Numbered from the stretch's first letter, positions 48,905 to 62,300 are shown. The stretch: DNA of 64,000 nucleotides from Patagioenas fasciata (GCF_037038585.1 NC_092524.1:46151001-46215000), one strand, 5' to 3'. Program-made: numbers and translations. Notes: a model not told the origin generated them from the sequence alone.

Positions 48905-49075
48905 GGCGGCGGCTCCGGGTGCGGCGGGCCGGGCCTCCGCCACACGTGACCAGCAACGCCGCGCGTCACGGGGGCGGGGCCGCGCGGGTGGGAGGATCGT
49001 CGCTCGGGTCCCACGCAGGCAGGGGTTAGTGGGTTACTGGCCGCCTGCTCCTCGGGTTGCGGGGCTGCTGCACCT
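48165..49075 (-). promoter_or_regulatory. TMED10: TMED10 CpG-island promoter
   Basis: Dense CpG surrounds exon 1. A perfect E-box, CACGTG, at 48943-48948 (read GTCACGTG on the minus strand) lies 39 nt before the ATG and is of the USF/TFE type. No TATA box is evident. Confidence 0.8.
48683..48904 (-). CDS. TMED10: TMED10 coding exon 1 (signal peptide)
   Basis: It encodes residues 1-74. The ATG at 48902-48904 lies in GCCGCCATGC, an ideal Kozak context. The next 30 residues form a basic n-region plus Leu-rich core ending GPARP, followed by the mature ISFQLP. An in-frame upstream GTG at 48941-48943 is not chosen because it lacks ATG and would put a longer tail before the signal. C42 and the [10 protein letters not shown] segment match the p24-delta start. 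Confidence 0.95.
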
Positions 49076-49104
49076 AGGTACTGAAGCTTGTCGCTTCGGG
49101 TGGG

Positions 49105-49215
49105 AGATTTAATTCTTAAATAAATGTTTAATTATATTAATTCATCATTAATGAATGATAATGAGTCATAATAATTTAAGCCATTAAATAAATGAATTTA
49201 AAAAAAAAAATTAAT
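49105..49215. repeat. AT-rich low-complexity block with palindromes
   Basis: It is nearly pure A/T with TAAT and ATTA units. It contains the 10-bp palindrome TCATTAATGA (49145-49154) and a perfect AP-1 palindrome, ATGAGTCAT (49161-49169). It sits 200-310 bp upstream of the TMED10 ATG. Confidence 0.7.
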
Positions 49216-49944
49216 CCGTGCTCCAATGCAGAGGAGCATACTGAGGGTGGACGAGCAGTCTGAATTTCACAGAGCTTTCTGCACAGCTGGGCAACCCCCA
49301 GCTCCTTCTCTGAGAGATGCACTTGCTGTTTTGGTAGGGTTTGGTTTTTTGTTTGGGGTTTTTTTGGTGTGTTGCTTTTTTGTTTGTTTTTAATTTCTGA
49401 GTAGTTTTCCTCTGGTCCTCTTCAGGTAAGAAAATATAGTTTTATCAGATGTGTCACTTCTTTGGGTCAGCATCCTCCAAATACAATAGCAGCAAAGGTA
49501 TGCAAGTGGTTTTAACAGCAAATAAAATTATGATGACTTTTAAAGACACTCGAAGGATTATTTTTTCTCTCCCATTCCGACATGTCCTCAGATCTGCTTT
49601 TTCCTGTTTTTTTTTTTTTTTCGCTTGGTCTATTTTACTCTCTAGGACCATAGCACTAAATAACCCACCAAGCAGCTCTGGAGCTGCTCCCCCTGGCCCC
49701 ACACCAGCAGCCCCCTCCTCTCCCAGCCTCCCTCCCCGGCCCTGCTGCAGGGATCCCAGCGAGCGGCACCATGGGGAGAACCTGCACGACTGGAAAAAGC
49801 AACTTGCCCTGCTGGGGACAGAGGGAGGCAGATCTGCCAGGTGTGCGGTTATGACCACCACAGCTGCAGTCAGCTCCTGGGCTGGGCTGCAAATATTTGG
49901 GTATGATGAGGTGTAAGGAAAGACAGGAAGAAAGGAATGGGTAA

Positions 49945-50526
49945 TGTATTGGTTTTGGCTGGGGTAGAGATAATTTTCTTCATGGTAGCTAGTGTGGGGC
50001 CACGTTCTGGATTTGTGCTGGACACAGTGTTGATAGCACAGGGATGTTCTAGCTATTGCAGAGCAGTGCTTACAAAGTCAAGGCCTTTGCTGTTTCTCAC
50101 ACCACCCCACAGCGAGGAGGCTGTGGCTGCATAAAGGAGCTGGGACACAGCCAGGACAGCTGACCTAAATTGGCCAAAGGGATATTCCATACCATATGGT
50201 GTCATGTTTAGTCTATAAAGCTGGAGGAAGAAAAAGGAAGGGGGAAATGTCCAGAGCTAAGGCGTTTGTCTTCCCAGGTAACTGTTACGGTGATGGATCC
50301 CAGCTGTCCTGGAGCTGGCGGAACCCCTGCCTGCCCGTGGGAAAGAGTGAATTAATTCCTTGTTTTGCTTTGCTTGGATGTGCAGCTTTTACCTATTAAA
50401 CTGTCTTTATATCAATCCACAAGTTTTCCCACTTTTACTCATCTGTTTCTCTCCCCCATCTCACCAGGGGGGAGCGAGTGAGCGGCTGCATGGTGCTTAG
50501 TTGCCAGCTGAGGTTAAACCATGACA
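49945..50526 (-). mobile_element. Solo LTR of an ERVL-class (class III) avian endogenous retrovirus
   Basis: Read on the minus strand, the 582-bp element begins TGTCATGGTTTAACC and ends CCAATACA. It carries CTGGCAACTAAGCACC, GCAGCCGCTCACTCGCTCC and ATAAAGACAGTTTAATAGG, hallmarks of the ERVL LTR common in songbirds and other neoavian birds. The flanking 5-mers GGTAA and GATAG agree at three of five positions, so the target duplication is decayed. No internal retroviral sequence is attached. Confidence 0.88.
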
Positions 50527-53300
50527 GATAGTAACATCGCTAGAAAGTAAAAAAGTGCTTTCATTTCTATTAGCTTAAGTAAAACAAAACCAAACAACAC
50601 TACACCATTGTCTCACTTGTATTTCTTAAACACCAACAGTTCTCTCTCAAGGCAAAACACGTGTTTAATGACGAGCAGTAACTAGGAGTCGGTACAAACT
50701 TCAATCTTAAGAGGCTTAAAGCAGCAAACCTAGTGCTTGGATGTTCATGTGTGGATCAAGACACCATAGCCAGAGCATTGGAAACAACAGCTCTGAGCTT
50801 TCTTATTCTTGTGCTCCTATTTACCGAGACAATATGAAGAAGTCCTCCATGTGCAGGAGCAGAAACTAAGCCCATCTGTATAGTGATGGAGTGATCTTGC
50901 TTGGAGAGAAATAAAGAGAACCCTCACACAAGAACGTCCCCAACACTAGACCTTCGACCTTAATTTAAATGGGATTTAGGGAAACAAAATTTTCCTTAGC
51001 AGAGCATGTATCTTTTAAGTGAATGTTGACTGTGCTCAAATGTTTAGTCCATTACTTTACTTCTAGGTCCAGTTTATTGTTTGAAATGGGATTTATGGTC
51101 ACTTGCTGTACATTTCAATACGTCTTTATTTTTCCTATTGGTTCACAAACCTTTCATTACTTGGACAATTAAATTATTTGGAAGCTTAACTTTAACAAAA
51201 TAAATATTTTGCTCCTTCTGCAATATGTCAAAGTGTCTTTGCACAACGAAAACATTCTTTCCGCTGCAGTGCTTAAGGCAGAAATAGCTATTATTTCACA
51301 AGTTTTAAGAAACATGGATTACTAGAAGCTGAAGATATGAAATGTTGTAATGTTGTACCACGAGATTCCTGATGAAACATGCACAACACAACAAATCTCT
51401 CTGTGTAGGACATCCTCATGCCAATGATACATGTGCAGTCTGTTAGCATATTTAAAGCGTTCAATAATACCTTATTTTCTGCAGAAAATATCAGAGAAAG
51501 AGGTTCATTCACATTAAGGTAGCCTCATTTTCTAAAAGTCTGAAGTCAATCACTGAAGATGAAATATGTAACTGAATACAATACCTTCCCTTCGTGGCCA
51601 TTTTGTCATGGTACATTTTTAGCGGAGTTACATTTATGACCAATAAATTTATCCCCCTCTTTCTGTTGTAGCCTTCTCTCATGTGGAGGCATTATGCTAG
51701 AAACTGCCGCGCTGGCAAGTTCAGATCTAATTATAAAACCCATCAGAGATTCTTCAGTGCTTCAGCGTGTTGTGAAAGAAAGCAGTACTGAGCTGCTGCC
51801 ACTCTCTTCTCAATCCGCAGCTTTTTACTCTTTAAAGCACTTAAACACGCAATGGGGCAGCATTTCTTGAGCGTGCAAAGTAACTTCTAGCAGAGGAAAG
51901 CATTTTAAGATCTTTTCAGCTGCAGATTTAGAAATAACAGTCTTGCAGGGACATGCCTTAACGATTCCACATAGCGGAGGCTGGCAAACTGAAATGCTTC
52001 CTGTAATTCTGAAACACTTAGCAGAGGAGAAGAGATTGATAACTTGTTACACAACTGTCAAGATGAAGCGATAACCTATTTCAGCCTCATCTGCCGTGTT
52101 ACGCATTGTGGGAGCTCGGCAATTAGCTGGAAGCGGGTATTCGTTCTCGCTGCTGTGAGTGTGTGGCCAGATGGTGTATTCCCAAAGTAAATATTAACCT
52201 GTCATCTGCCAATCATGACACATTGTCAAAATTTAAACCATCTTGGTCATCACTACTTTTTGTATTTCCAAATATCCCTAATGCAGTTTCATTGCTGCCT
52301 TGAAAATAATGAGGAGAGCAATGAGTTATTCAGCTTTCAGCCCTTTGTTAACAAAGGAGCACTGGAAACCTCTGTAGTTTGAGGCAGCAATGGCCACTGA
52401 GGAAAATGTGTTCTTTCCAACCATTTTTCTGATTTTTTCCCAACAGACAAAGAAGTTCACAGAGTGTTGGCAGTAGTAGATTTTTGCCATACCAAAATGT
52501 ATCTTTTATCTATGGTAAATGGCAGAAAACAACACTAATTTGCTGTCTCTATTAAACAATGTGTATGAATGTGTGTGAATTATGTAATTAGACTTTTTTT
52601 TACTGTTTCTGCGTCAGCTGCTGTGGCATTTCTGCATTTTATTCTTTTAGACAATAAAATGTTGAAACAATTTTCTTCTTAAAAACTACTCTAGACTTAC
52701 TTTTATACTCTAATCTTTTTGCATTCTGCCTTGCACCTGGCAATCCACTACAAGCTACTGAGAAACTTCTATAAAAGCTACACATGCTTTACAATGCTAA
52801 TCACTGCTTTTACTAACCATGCAAAATTATTTATTCACTTCTTATGGAAAGTGCAAGGCTTCTTCATTGAAGTGGCTATATTTCAACTCATTGCTAGAAT
52901 ATAACCATCCCAGTCACCATTGTGATCACAATCCAGATAGGGATGTTATTCAATCAACTAAAAATAAATCAGTGGCTAAACAGCCATAAAACAGCATTGT
53001 GCTGCTCTGCCCCCCGTAATCTGTCCTAGAGACACCAGGTACTGTGTGCTGGCCATATGGCTAAAATATATAGTGTTTGGGTAAGAGGCATGGAACAAAA
53101 TGACCTCTAGATCAGGAACCTTATAAGGTAATTCCTCTGAGGAGACAAACTATTACTACAGTATATTTATACATATCTGTTTCCATTTCACCCAGTGACT
53201 GACGTTATTTCTGTCTAAAGTAATTAAAAAACCTGCCTAAAAGTGAATTGGTTTTGTTTGAAATCAAGTATATATGGCTTGACCTAAAACATGAGTAAAG
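50527..53300. other. AT-rich, repeat-poor intergenic stretch
   Basis: No ORF of note, repeat family or exon is recognised. The sequence is rich in TAAT and ACAATG/CATTGT words, most clearly between about 51.6 and 52.7 kb, the look of conserved non-coding DNA. This is an impression only. Confidence 0.4.
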
Positions 53301-56300
53301 AAACATCCTTCATCCAAGACAGCCCAGGTTCAGTCACACACAAACCCCTCTGAGGACTCAAGCATTCACAACACTTCTCTCGCCTCTCCCTGGCACTTTG
53401 CCTGCTGCCAGGCAGGATTTTGGCTTTCAAGCAATAGCCTGGCAGGCTCGCAAGGCTCCCTCTGAGCTTTTTGAGGAAACCTCCCACTTCACCTCCCAGC
53501 AGCTTTCACCTACTGCCCTTCTGGAGCTCAAGGGGAGCCCATTCCCCTTCCAAGTTCCTGACAGGCGGCTCCAGCCCAAGCCCCAGCAGCGTGCACCGCA
53601 TGAGCTCCCCTGCCCGCAGGGACCCACTGGCCTCTCCTGCTCACCGGCAGCTGCATTGGGATGAACTTCCCCAGCAAATACCTACAACAAATCCACCTAG
53701 AAACCTCCACTGTCCGCAAGAAGAAGCTGGCTTGTTACCTCCTCTCAGTCCCCCAGCCCCTGTCCAGTCCTCTGCGATAAAAATGCTAAGGGAGGGTAAG
53801 AAATTGCTGCTTACGTAGCCTTTCAAGAAGCCCTACAAAAGCTTGCATGCAATTTTGTCATCTAAACCACAGCTCTAAAAAACAGAGGCTTGGGGTATTG
53901 TCATGTCTTAACAGGCAAAGCCTCCAATGTTAAGTCATACCACTATTTGTTTTTCAGTTGCGAAATGCAGTGCGGGCTCAAGACAACACAAAAGAGAGTA
54001 CATTTCAAGGTTTGAGGCATTACTTTACGATTACCTTTTCTTAAAAGACTAGAACTGAGACCCAACTGATTGAACACCCATCTCTGCAGCTGATGGGGCT
54101 TGAGGGCTGCATCCCTTTTCCAAGCAATGGAGAGAAATAGGTTATTATAGAGAGATGGTGATCTCGTCTTGAACTGGATATCTAAATGTGGTGAGGTAAA
54201 TCCCACTCTAGGTTTCTTCAAACCGAATTTATGCTGAAGTAAAGGTTTAATCCACAGTTACATCTTGTATTGCTGCTCTGTACAAGTCTGACAGAGCAGT
54301 TTCCTCACTCATGAAAGAAGTGAGTGAAATGGAGAGATAAAGCCAATTTATAGTGAACAGCACCTTAAATAAGAGGTGGTTGGCCATGCTAGGTCCACCT
54401 CCCTGCAGATCAGGTGGAGTACTCACTCACCTCATCCTTGTCAATTGCTGGAGACCCCCAGACCAGTTCCCAGACCCCCTAGACCAGCTCCTCCACTGAT
54501 AATGGCTAATGATAGACATGACATAGGAGAACAGTGAAGCCCACAGCAGAAAGACAGGACATATTTACTCCAGCATCACATTTTTACTAGTTAGAGCTAG
54601 CCAGAGGACCTCAGAAGAAGACTCACTATCCTTTTTAAAACATAGTCTGAATTCAAAAAATCTGGATCTTCCTACCAGCCATATAAGTTTTAATGCTTTT
54701 TAATATAGCAGGATTATTTAATTAAATGTTTTCTAGACTCGCTGTCCAATGTCTGTGAAGGTATTTCCTTATATCAGTTTCAGGTTTTTGCAACTGAAAG
54801 CTTATCTGTCACAAAACTTGTCCTCCAGTTGTACATAGTCAAGTCCATTCTCAAGGAATACAGCTGCCCAAGCTGCGGGGAGACAGCAACTGAGAGAAAT
54901 CCATGAGTAGGTACAAGGAAAGGTTTGTGCATGTGTTTAAGTGCAACTCTTCCAAATGATTCCCAGTTAAGAAAAGTTGTGACTTCAGTCGCATTTTTAA
55001 AAGAAAATTTAACCATCCAGAGGGACTTTCACGTATCAAAAGTAATGTCAAAAATGCTCAGGAAATAAAAAAAACCCTAAATATTCTTGTGTAGGCTTTG
55101 CACATGATAGCAGGAAGGTTTTACTGTATGGGAAGCCTGAAGTCTTTTTATTATTCTACTATGGTGATGATTAAACATCAAAAAGGTTTGTTACTAGAGG
55201 CTGTATTTCTTCAAGGGCTAATTTTATTCTTCTCAGCTATTTAACATTTGTACCTGTCTGTTCTCAGATCTTTCCTTCCTATATGAACATGCAAGTGCAA
55301 GAACACTGAGGAGGGAACACCAAGACAGGAGAGAGCTCAAATCCCTGTTTTAAACAGAAAATTAATCTCAGCTGTAGCTATGGAGCCACTATTTCTGAAT
55401 TATATTATCCTCTTATCACCTGGTAATAATAAACAGAGAACATTTATGCACAGGGATGCTATATATTTCAAAGATATCTTCATGCTTGATGCGATGGAGA
55501 GTACCAAGCCACGTTCTCCACTGAAGAAAACCCTTAATTAATTCCTCCAGGCTGGTGTGATTTTTTTCCAGCTCAGAACAGCTTTGCTGATTATTTGAAG
55601 ATTTACATGAGGAACATTCCTTCATGCAGCTCATCACAGTGGTCAGCATCTAATGAACAGCTTAAGGAATATTACCTCATGTATATCCCCAACAGCGCAG
55701 TTGAATGCTACTCAAGTCACCAGCTCTCAGGAGGAGCCTTGGCAGCAAAGGCAGCAGTTAGATGGGATGTTTGTTGGATGTCTTCCACCAGCTGCACTGT
55801 GTGGTGGCTTGAGAGTTAGATTATAAATATTTCCCCTTGTGAAAAGGGGAAGTTGGCTGGATGAACACTGATTCAGCAGGACATATTCATAGCCTCGGCA
55901 CAGATTGATGTGTAAGAAAGCAGGAATGGGAAGCATTGAATTAGGCCTGGGAAGTCCCCTCTCTCCACAGGCACATGAGAAGAGCACTTATCCTTGGAAG
56001 CTCGTCAGCATGGCACGTGGGCAACAGGAATATTAATAACTCCTCTATGGCAGGACTTCTGCAGGGCAGGATGGCTCACCCAAACCACAGCCTCCGTGGC
56101 CACCCGGTGCAGATGGGCAACTTCTGCATTGCGGAGTTCCTTCTGCAAGGGCAAACCAGGCTGTTGGGCTGGGTGGGGGTGCAGGAGGCACCCTAAAGCC
56201 CAGGGAAGAGATACCTCACAGATACTGTTTTTCTTAGTGCTAGCCACAGGCAAGAAGAAACTCCCGGTGGGCCCTGTGAGCCTTGTTGGTGCACTGGGCT

Positions 56301-59300
56301 TAGTGAGCACCAAAGACATGGCTGAGCATCCCATGCAACATCTATTATGGAGAGGCCTTGTGGTGAGCAGCACAAGAAAGACTTCTAACTGGAGAGAACG
56401 GAAAACCAGGCAACAAAGAAGGACAGGATGTGCAACCGCAGGTTCTCATCTGTCCTGCAGAATGGTTAGGAAGAGCTGATAAGGGTCAAGTGGTAAAAGC
56501 AACGTGGAAATTTCCTTTGCCCTGCAGAAGCCTTCCCAAGAAGAGTATGTCACAGGAGAGGTGTCAGAGTAAAGGGATGGCTCTGGAGCTTGTCTCGGTG
56601 CTGGCTTTGTGCAAGTGGCTCTGACTCACCAGGGCAGTTCTGGACCAGGGGGGTTTCCAAGAGGCTGGGGCTGAAATCCCCAAGGATGTTAGTCTAGACA
56701 GGGTGCTCTTCCCTTCAGCCTCACTGAGGGCCTCAGCTTCCTCCTTATGCAAGTAACACCAGCTGCCAGGACAGGTTATTTTGAGCTACAGAACAGTTAT
56801 GAAAGAGCAGTGTCCTGAGGGTTTGAGGAGAAAGATGCTCCTGCTGTAAAGTACCCTTTTCGGAGCACGGTTGTGCCAGTCTGCTCTTTGCTACTGCTCA
56901 TAGGAAACAATTTTTATTCCTGATGTTTTCTAAAGAGACTGAAACAGTCTGAGAGTGGCTCCTTGCCTGACACTGGAGGAGAGTTTATAAAATGAGCTCC
57001 AATTCCCTCAGGATAACTGGAGGGAAATCCCAGTCATTAAATCTTCCGACAAGTGACGTAAGAGGGATTGTAAATTAATCCTGCTCCCTATTCATCTTGT
57101 CCCAGCAGAGATCAGAGATCTCACTAGTAAAAAAGAGTCGTCCAACAGCCCCAGGGGAATCCCAGACTGTATCATAGTGCTTTCCTGCCCTTGCCTGCAA
57201 CAAATACGCCCGATGATCTATGTTCATGTGTTACTTCTTCCATCCCTCAAGAGGTGTGCAGGAGAGGGCACAGGTGAGCTGTGAGTGCAGTGGAAGCACC
57301 AAAGGCTTCCCATGTTCTGTGCCACTGAGCTGTGCAACCCTCTCTCTGCTTTCCCAGTGGCTGGTCCATGGTTGCCTCACCTGCCTTTGGTGCCTCGTAA
57401 CTCTTCAGCAACAGTCAGTGTGGTCTGAGGAGGGGTAATTTGTGGCTTGTGGAAAAATGACACGTTTTGTGGGCGCTTCTGGCCTGTCCCATTCTTGCTG
57501 TTCCCTTCCACCTCTGCCTTCTCTGCTCTCTGAGAGGCTTTCTGCTACTAATACACCAGTGATTTCAGTGAAATTTAGCAAACAGTTATCCTGGGCACCC
57601 ACGGGATGAATGTCCCCTACCCAGCTGGCAGGCAGCACCAGAAGCTCTGCCTGCACACGGAGTGGTTGGTGTGGGCAGCACCAGGCAGCAGCTTGCTCCG
57701 AGCAGCATCGCAGGGGCGCAAAGCTGTATTGGGTCTTCAGGATGCAGATGCAGCCACTTGTGGCTGGGAGAAGTCACGTGGACTTTGTTACTAACCCAGA
57801 GAGCCTGGATTTTGCTGTACATTCACATGAAGCCTTTTGAGCTCCAAACACCCTTTCTGAACTGTGTCACTGAACACTCACAACCAAGCTGCATCTCTTC
57901 GGTCATTCTGTGTGCTGTGCAGGCACACACGTCCCTTGGCCCTGTCATGGGCCAAAGGAGAAGATAAGAGAGAACAGAGGGACACCGCACCGGTTGATCT
58001 GCACCATATGGCAGACATTCGGATTGCAGGGCAATTCCTCAGAAATCAGTGAGATAAGATAGCAGGCAGTGATGGATACTCAGCAAACAATGTCCCCAAG
58101 GAAATGTGAGCAACTTCCAGGTGACTTTGGCAGGCTGAGGGCAGGACAGAGTAAGGAGGGACCCCCCGGCATGACGCAGGTATCCCTCCTCTCATCTGGC
58201 TGCTTCTCCACTGTTGAGCTATTCAACTACAGGAACTTGTGGGGGAGATGAACAGATTCCACTTGCTCTGTGTGGTTTTGGGTTTTTTTTTGAGGCCAGT
58301 GAGAGGAGCTGCTGCTGTGGCTGCCAAGCCATTGCCATACTGCTATATAGATATGCTACACAGATCTGCGATTCCTGCTTCCAGGAGCTGGCTGGAATCT
58401 GAGCCACCTCTCTAAGAGCACAGTTATCCGTCAGTGTCATGTGGCAGAGGTGGAGGGGGAAGGTGGCAGAGCTCCAGGGGATGTGGCACAAATTACCGTC
58501 ACAAGTGGGCATGCCTCTCAGGCCAGGAAAAAAAAATTTAAACCTTTAGTCTCTTTTTTTTCATTGCTTATCCATAAATAAAGATTAACATAGAGATTTT
58601 CTCCAGGTCTCTAGTCATCTAGTGTTTGACAAATATTAACTCGTTCACCTTCCCAAATCCTTAGCCTGTCAGCTGAAGCAAGGTGAAGAATGTTATCCCC
58701 AGAGAGAAGGATGGGCGCCAAAGCACCCACACAGACACGTGGACGTCAGGGAAAGTTGTGCCCAGGGTCACAGGCTGTGGCAATGTCACAGCACAACGGA
58801 CAACTGCATTCTTGGCTCCCTCTCCTCTATTCAGACTGGTAAACCAGATAATAAAAAACGAAGCAAACTCATCCAAAAGAAAGAGCAGAAGTTGAACATC
58901 TCCTTCTGCATGTGCTTTGAAAAATTATACTATTTTTTTTACCTGGTATTCAGAGGCTTTGAGCAATCGCAGTTTCTCATGTCATCAGTGAAAGGCTCAG
59001 ACCTTATCTGGTTGTCTACACAGGGATGTAGGTGACTGTTTTCTGGCTTCTACCCTAGGCTTTTATACTAGCTCTCTTTTGTTGTTCAGTTTTTTTTCTT
59101 AAAGGGGTCTGAGCCTCCACGCAGTGTTTTCTGAATCAGCTTTTCACCACCCTCCAGTACTACATAGCCTGGAACTCCATCTGGTTGCAAACTCAGCAGG
59201 GACGGAGCAGGGCTGGTCAACTCTGTGGGTCTCCTCCCAGGGGACAGCGGCAGCTCTGGGTCCCAGCCCACAGAAGCGTGTTTGTTCGAAAGCGCTGGCA

Positions 59301-62300
59301 GAAGTATTCCTGCTCCGGCACTCCTCTGCTTGGTGATTTGGCCCTCTGAGATGCATCAGTCCAGAGCTCAGTGTTGGCAGCAGCCCTGTTCCAACCCTGT
59401 GGTGCCTGCACCGGGAGGGCGAGGGTCAGCACAGCAGTGAAGCCCAGCTTGCATGCAATCGCTCTGCTTGCGTTCCCAAAAGGCAGTGACGAGGCGTGGA
59501 GCGATCCCCAAGTGCCTTCGGCAGCTGTACCCCCCTCTACTGCCTCCTCCTCTTCCACACATCTGTCCCCTGTGGCCACACACCAGCCTCACTGACGGAT
59601 TTTACTTGAAAGCTCTGGCAGGCTATGCCGCTAATGGCAGAGCCCTGAGCTGGCTCCCTCCGTCTCCCTGGAGTCCCTGCGCAGACGTAGGTGCACGTCA
59701 CTGCCTGCTCTAATTTTATCCGTGTTTGATGGAAGAGACGAACTGAGCAGCAGGGAGGCAGCTATTTTGGTGTTCTCTGTGGCTGTGGGTTATATAAAGC
59801 ATCCTGCCATGACCTGCATCGCTCAGGAGCTACTACGCTTTCCCCATCTCAGCCGCCATGAGCTTGGATGCTTGCTCCTGGCAGCCGAGACCTCCACACG
59901 TGCAGCAGCCGCGTAGGCCCAGTGTGCCATACATGTGTGCACATGGAGAGAGAGTATTCAGCAAGATTCAAAAGCGACCGTCTATGTGGGGAGGGCAGGT
60001 TTCCTCCCTGCCATGTGGTGTGACATGCGCTCAAAGGTTTCACCCATTCCAGCACTTGCGTGTCACACGCGCTCCCCACCAGCGTGGGCACAGGCACAGC
60101 CAGGCAGCAGCCTGCCTGGCATGGGCACGCTTTGGCCTGCTGGTGCAGAGCACTGCTGCTTTCATCTCACTTGGGCAAGAGGAGTGGCTCCATTAGGTGG
60201 CAGCAGCAGCAGCCACAGCAGTAGGAGCAGCAGGAGGCTGCTCTCCCCTTAGGACCTCTGTGGATGCAGCGGAGGCCAATGGGATCGTGCATGAGCCTGG
60301 CAAGGCCAGCCCAACACCCAGCACTGGGAGCCAGTTAGCGTACTGGGGGAGCCCATGGAGTGGAGGGGAAATGGGGGGCTCCTGCCCCCACTGCCCGCGC
60401 TTCCTGGCACTCTGGTGTACCATGGTCTGACACTGTGGCCAAGGCCCTGTGAGATCCCAGGGGCTGCTCTGTGGGCTGACCTCCTGTACATAAAGCATGA
60501 GGTGGTGAATGGCCAGCGGGGATCCTGTCCCATGCTAGCTGACCACAGTGCCTGGCCTCTGCACAACAGCTATTTCCCAGATGCAGGGAGGAGAGGCATT
60601 CTGCAGGGCTCCTCACCCACAGCAGCTATGGCTCCTCCATGCCTGGTCCTCCTGGGTGGTGGCTTTCTCATTGATGCTCCAGTGCCTGGTCCCAGGCTGT
60701 TGAGGCAGAGAAGCAAGCCTTGGGCTTCCTGATTTGGGAATTTTTTGCAGATGTTTGTGAGACCAGGCCTCCCTTCTCTTCTGTCTGACACAGACAGGGT
60801 CTGCCAACATCTGGGTTAGGCACTGGAGCCCACTGCCTGAAGGGAGTATTGGGGAATGCCTCTTGCTTTTGCTTCTTGGGCAAGTAAGCAAATCTAACAG
60901 CACAACGTGGATTTGGAAGCTAAAGTGATTAGGACATGTCACAATGCTGGTTGGCACATCCCTCCTCCTCTGGTCTCTGGGCCCTGCTTTCCCTGCGCCC
61001 AGCTCTGCTGCTGACTCACACCAAAGCCACCTTCTCCCTAATGACCGGGGGGTCAGGCCAGGGCCCAGCCTCCTCCATGGCCCTCCTTGCTCCCACGCAG
61101 TTCCCGCTGGGCCTTCTGTGGCGGCACTGGCGGGACGCACCCACTTCCTAAAGAGTCACCTCCTGGGAACAGGGCCGAGCTTCTGCAGCGGCCACGGCAT
61201 CCGACATCTCCCACCCTGGGCATGTGCCTGCCTGAGAGGCCATGCCTGCTGCCCAGCTGCTCCCAAAGAGGCACTGCTGGGCACAAGATAACCCACAGGG
61301 CGAGGGGGCTATGGCCCATGTACAACCACCACCCACCCAAGGAGCTGCTGGCTGGGGTGGTAGAGCTGCTTCCTCAGGGTCTTCCCAGCAGGACCCGTAT
61401 CTGTCTTCCTCATGCATCTCCCATCAGTGTCGGCAATCTCAGACCCCCCAGCACACCACTGTGTCCCCTTCACTGGCACACTCCCCAGGGCAGGCCCTGG
61501 CCCCTGGGACTCCAGCAGGCGCAGAAGGCTGCTGGAGGAGGGCCGAGTGTGCGTGCAGCAGCGTGCATGTGTGCACGTCAGGGAGGAGGAAGCGGGGCTG
61601 GGAGTGCTGGAGGCGTTGTGAGCACCAGGCACAGGCTGACAGGCAAGCGCTGCTGCTCCCATAGGAAGTTCAACTGTTTCACAATAGTCACGATCGCAGC
61701 GAGTGGCTCACTGCAGAGTGATCCGACTTGCTGGGGAGGGAGAGGACAATCAGCACCGAGAGGATGAGTGTAGTCCAGCCTGGGATACAGAGGAGCACCC
61801 CAAAGATTATGAGGACATATACGGCACGTGTGGAGGGACAGGATTTGCACGGAGAGCACAGCATCTCTGCAAGCCCCTGTAGAGCTGGCCATTCAGCGTG
61901 CACTTGAGCTGTAGGGACAGGAGGGGAGTAATGTTGTTACACAGCCCCCTGCAATGCTGCTGTGGGTGCACCTCACTGTGAATGCTGCCCGGGGAGCAGA
62001 TGCCACTAAAACTGCCATAACTGGCCTCAGAGCAACCAAGAAATGCACAAAGAAACGAAATGCTTCAGGGAGTGAAAATGCTACAGACTCGGGATAAACT
62101 GGAATGGGAGAGCAGCCAACTGCCTCCCCCTCAGTTCTGCAGGGAAGTGCAAACGCATTCAAATATTGTGTAAAAGGACAGGTCACCCCCACACCACCCA
62201 AGCCCTCCTGCTAGAGCTCAGCTCCAGCACTAATTAAAGCCTGTCCTAGTGAAGCAATTCCATGAAGACTTGTCCCAGGCTTGGACTCACAAAGCCTCAG

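Noticed and set aside
48905-48943. Upstream in-frame extension of TMED10 starting at GTG
   Set aside because: It has no ATG and would place 13 extra residues before a well-formed signal peptide; the ATG at 48904 has an ideal Kozak context.
48080-48949. 289-codon plus-strand ORF across TMED10 exon 1
   Set aside because: It is a low-complexity antisense frame over a CpG island and the coding exon on the other strand is certain.
49937-50134. 65-codon ORF with a hydrophobic start
   Set aside because: It lies inside the ERVL solo LTR on its antisense strand and is not a gene.
61087-61767. 226-codon plus-strand ORF
   Set aside because: It is the longest in the distal GC-rich region, but overlapping frames are open on both strands and no domain or splice structure is visible.
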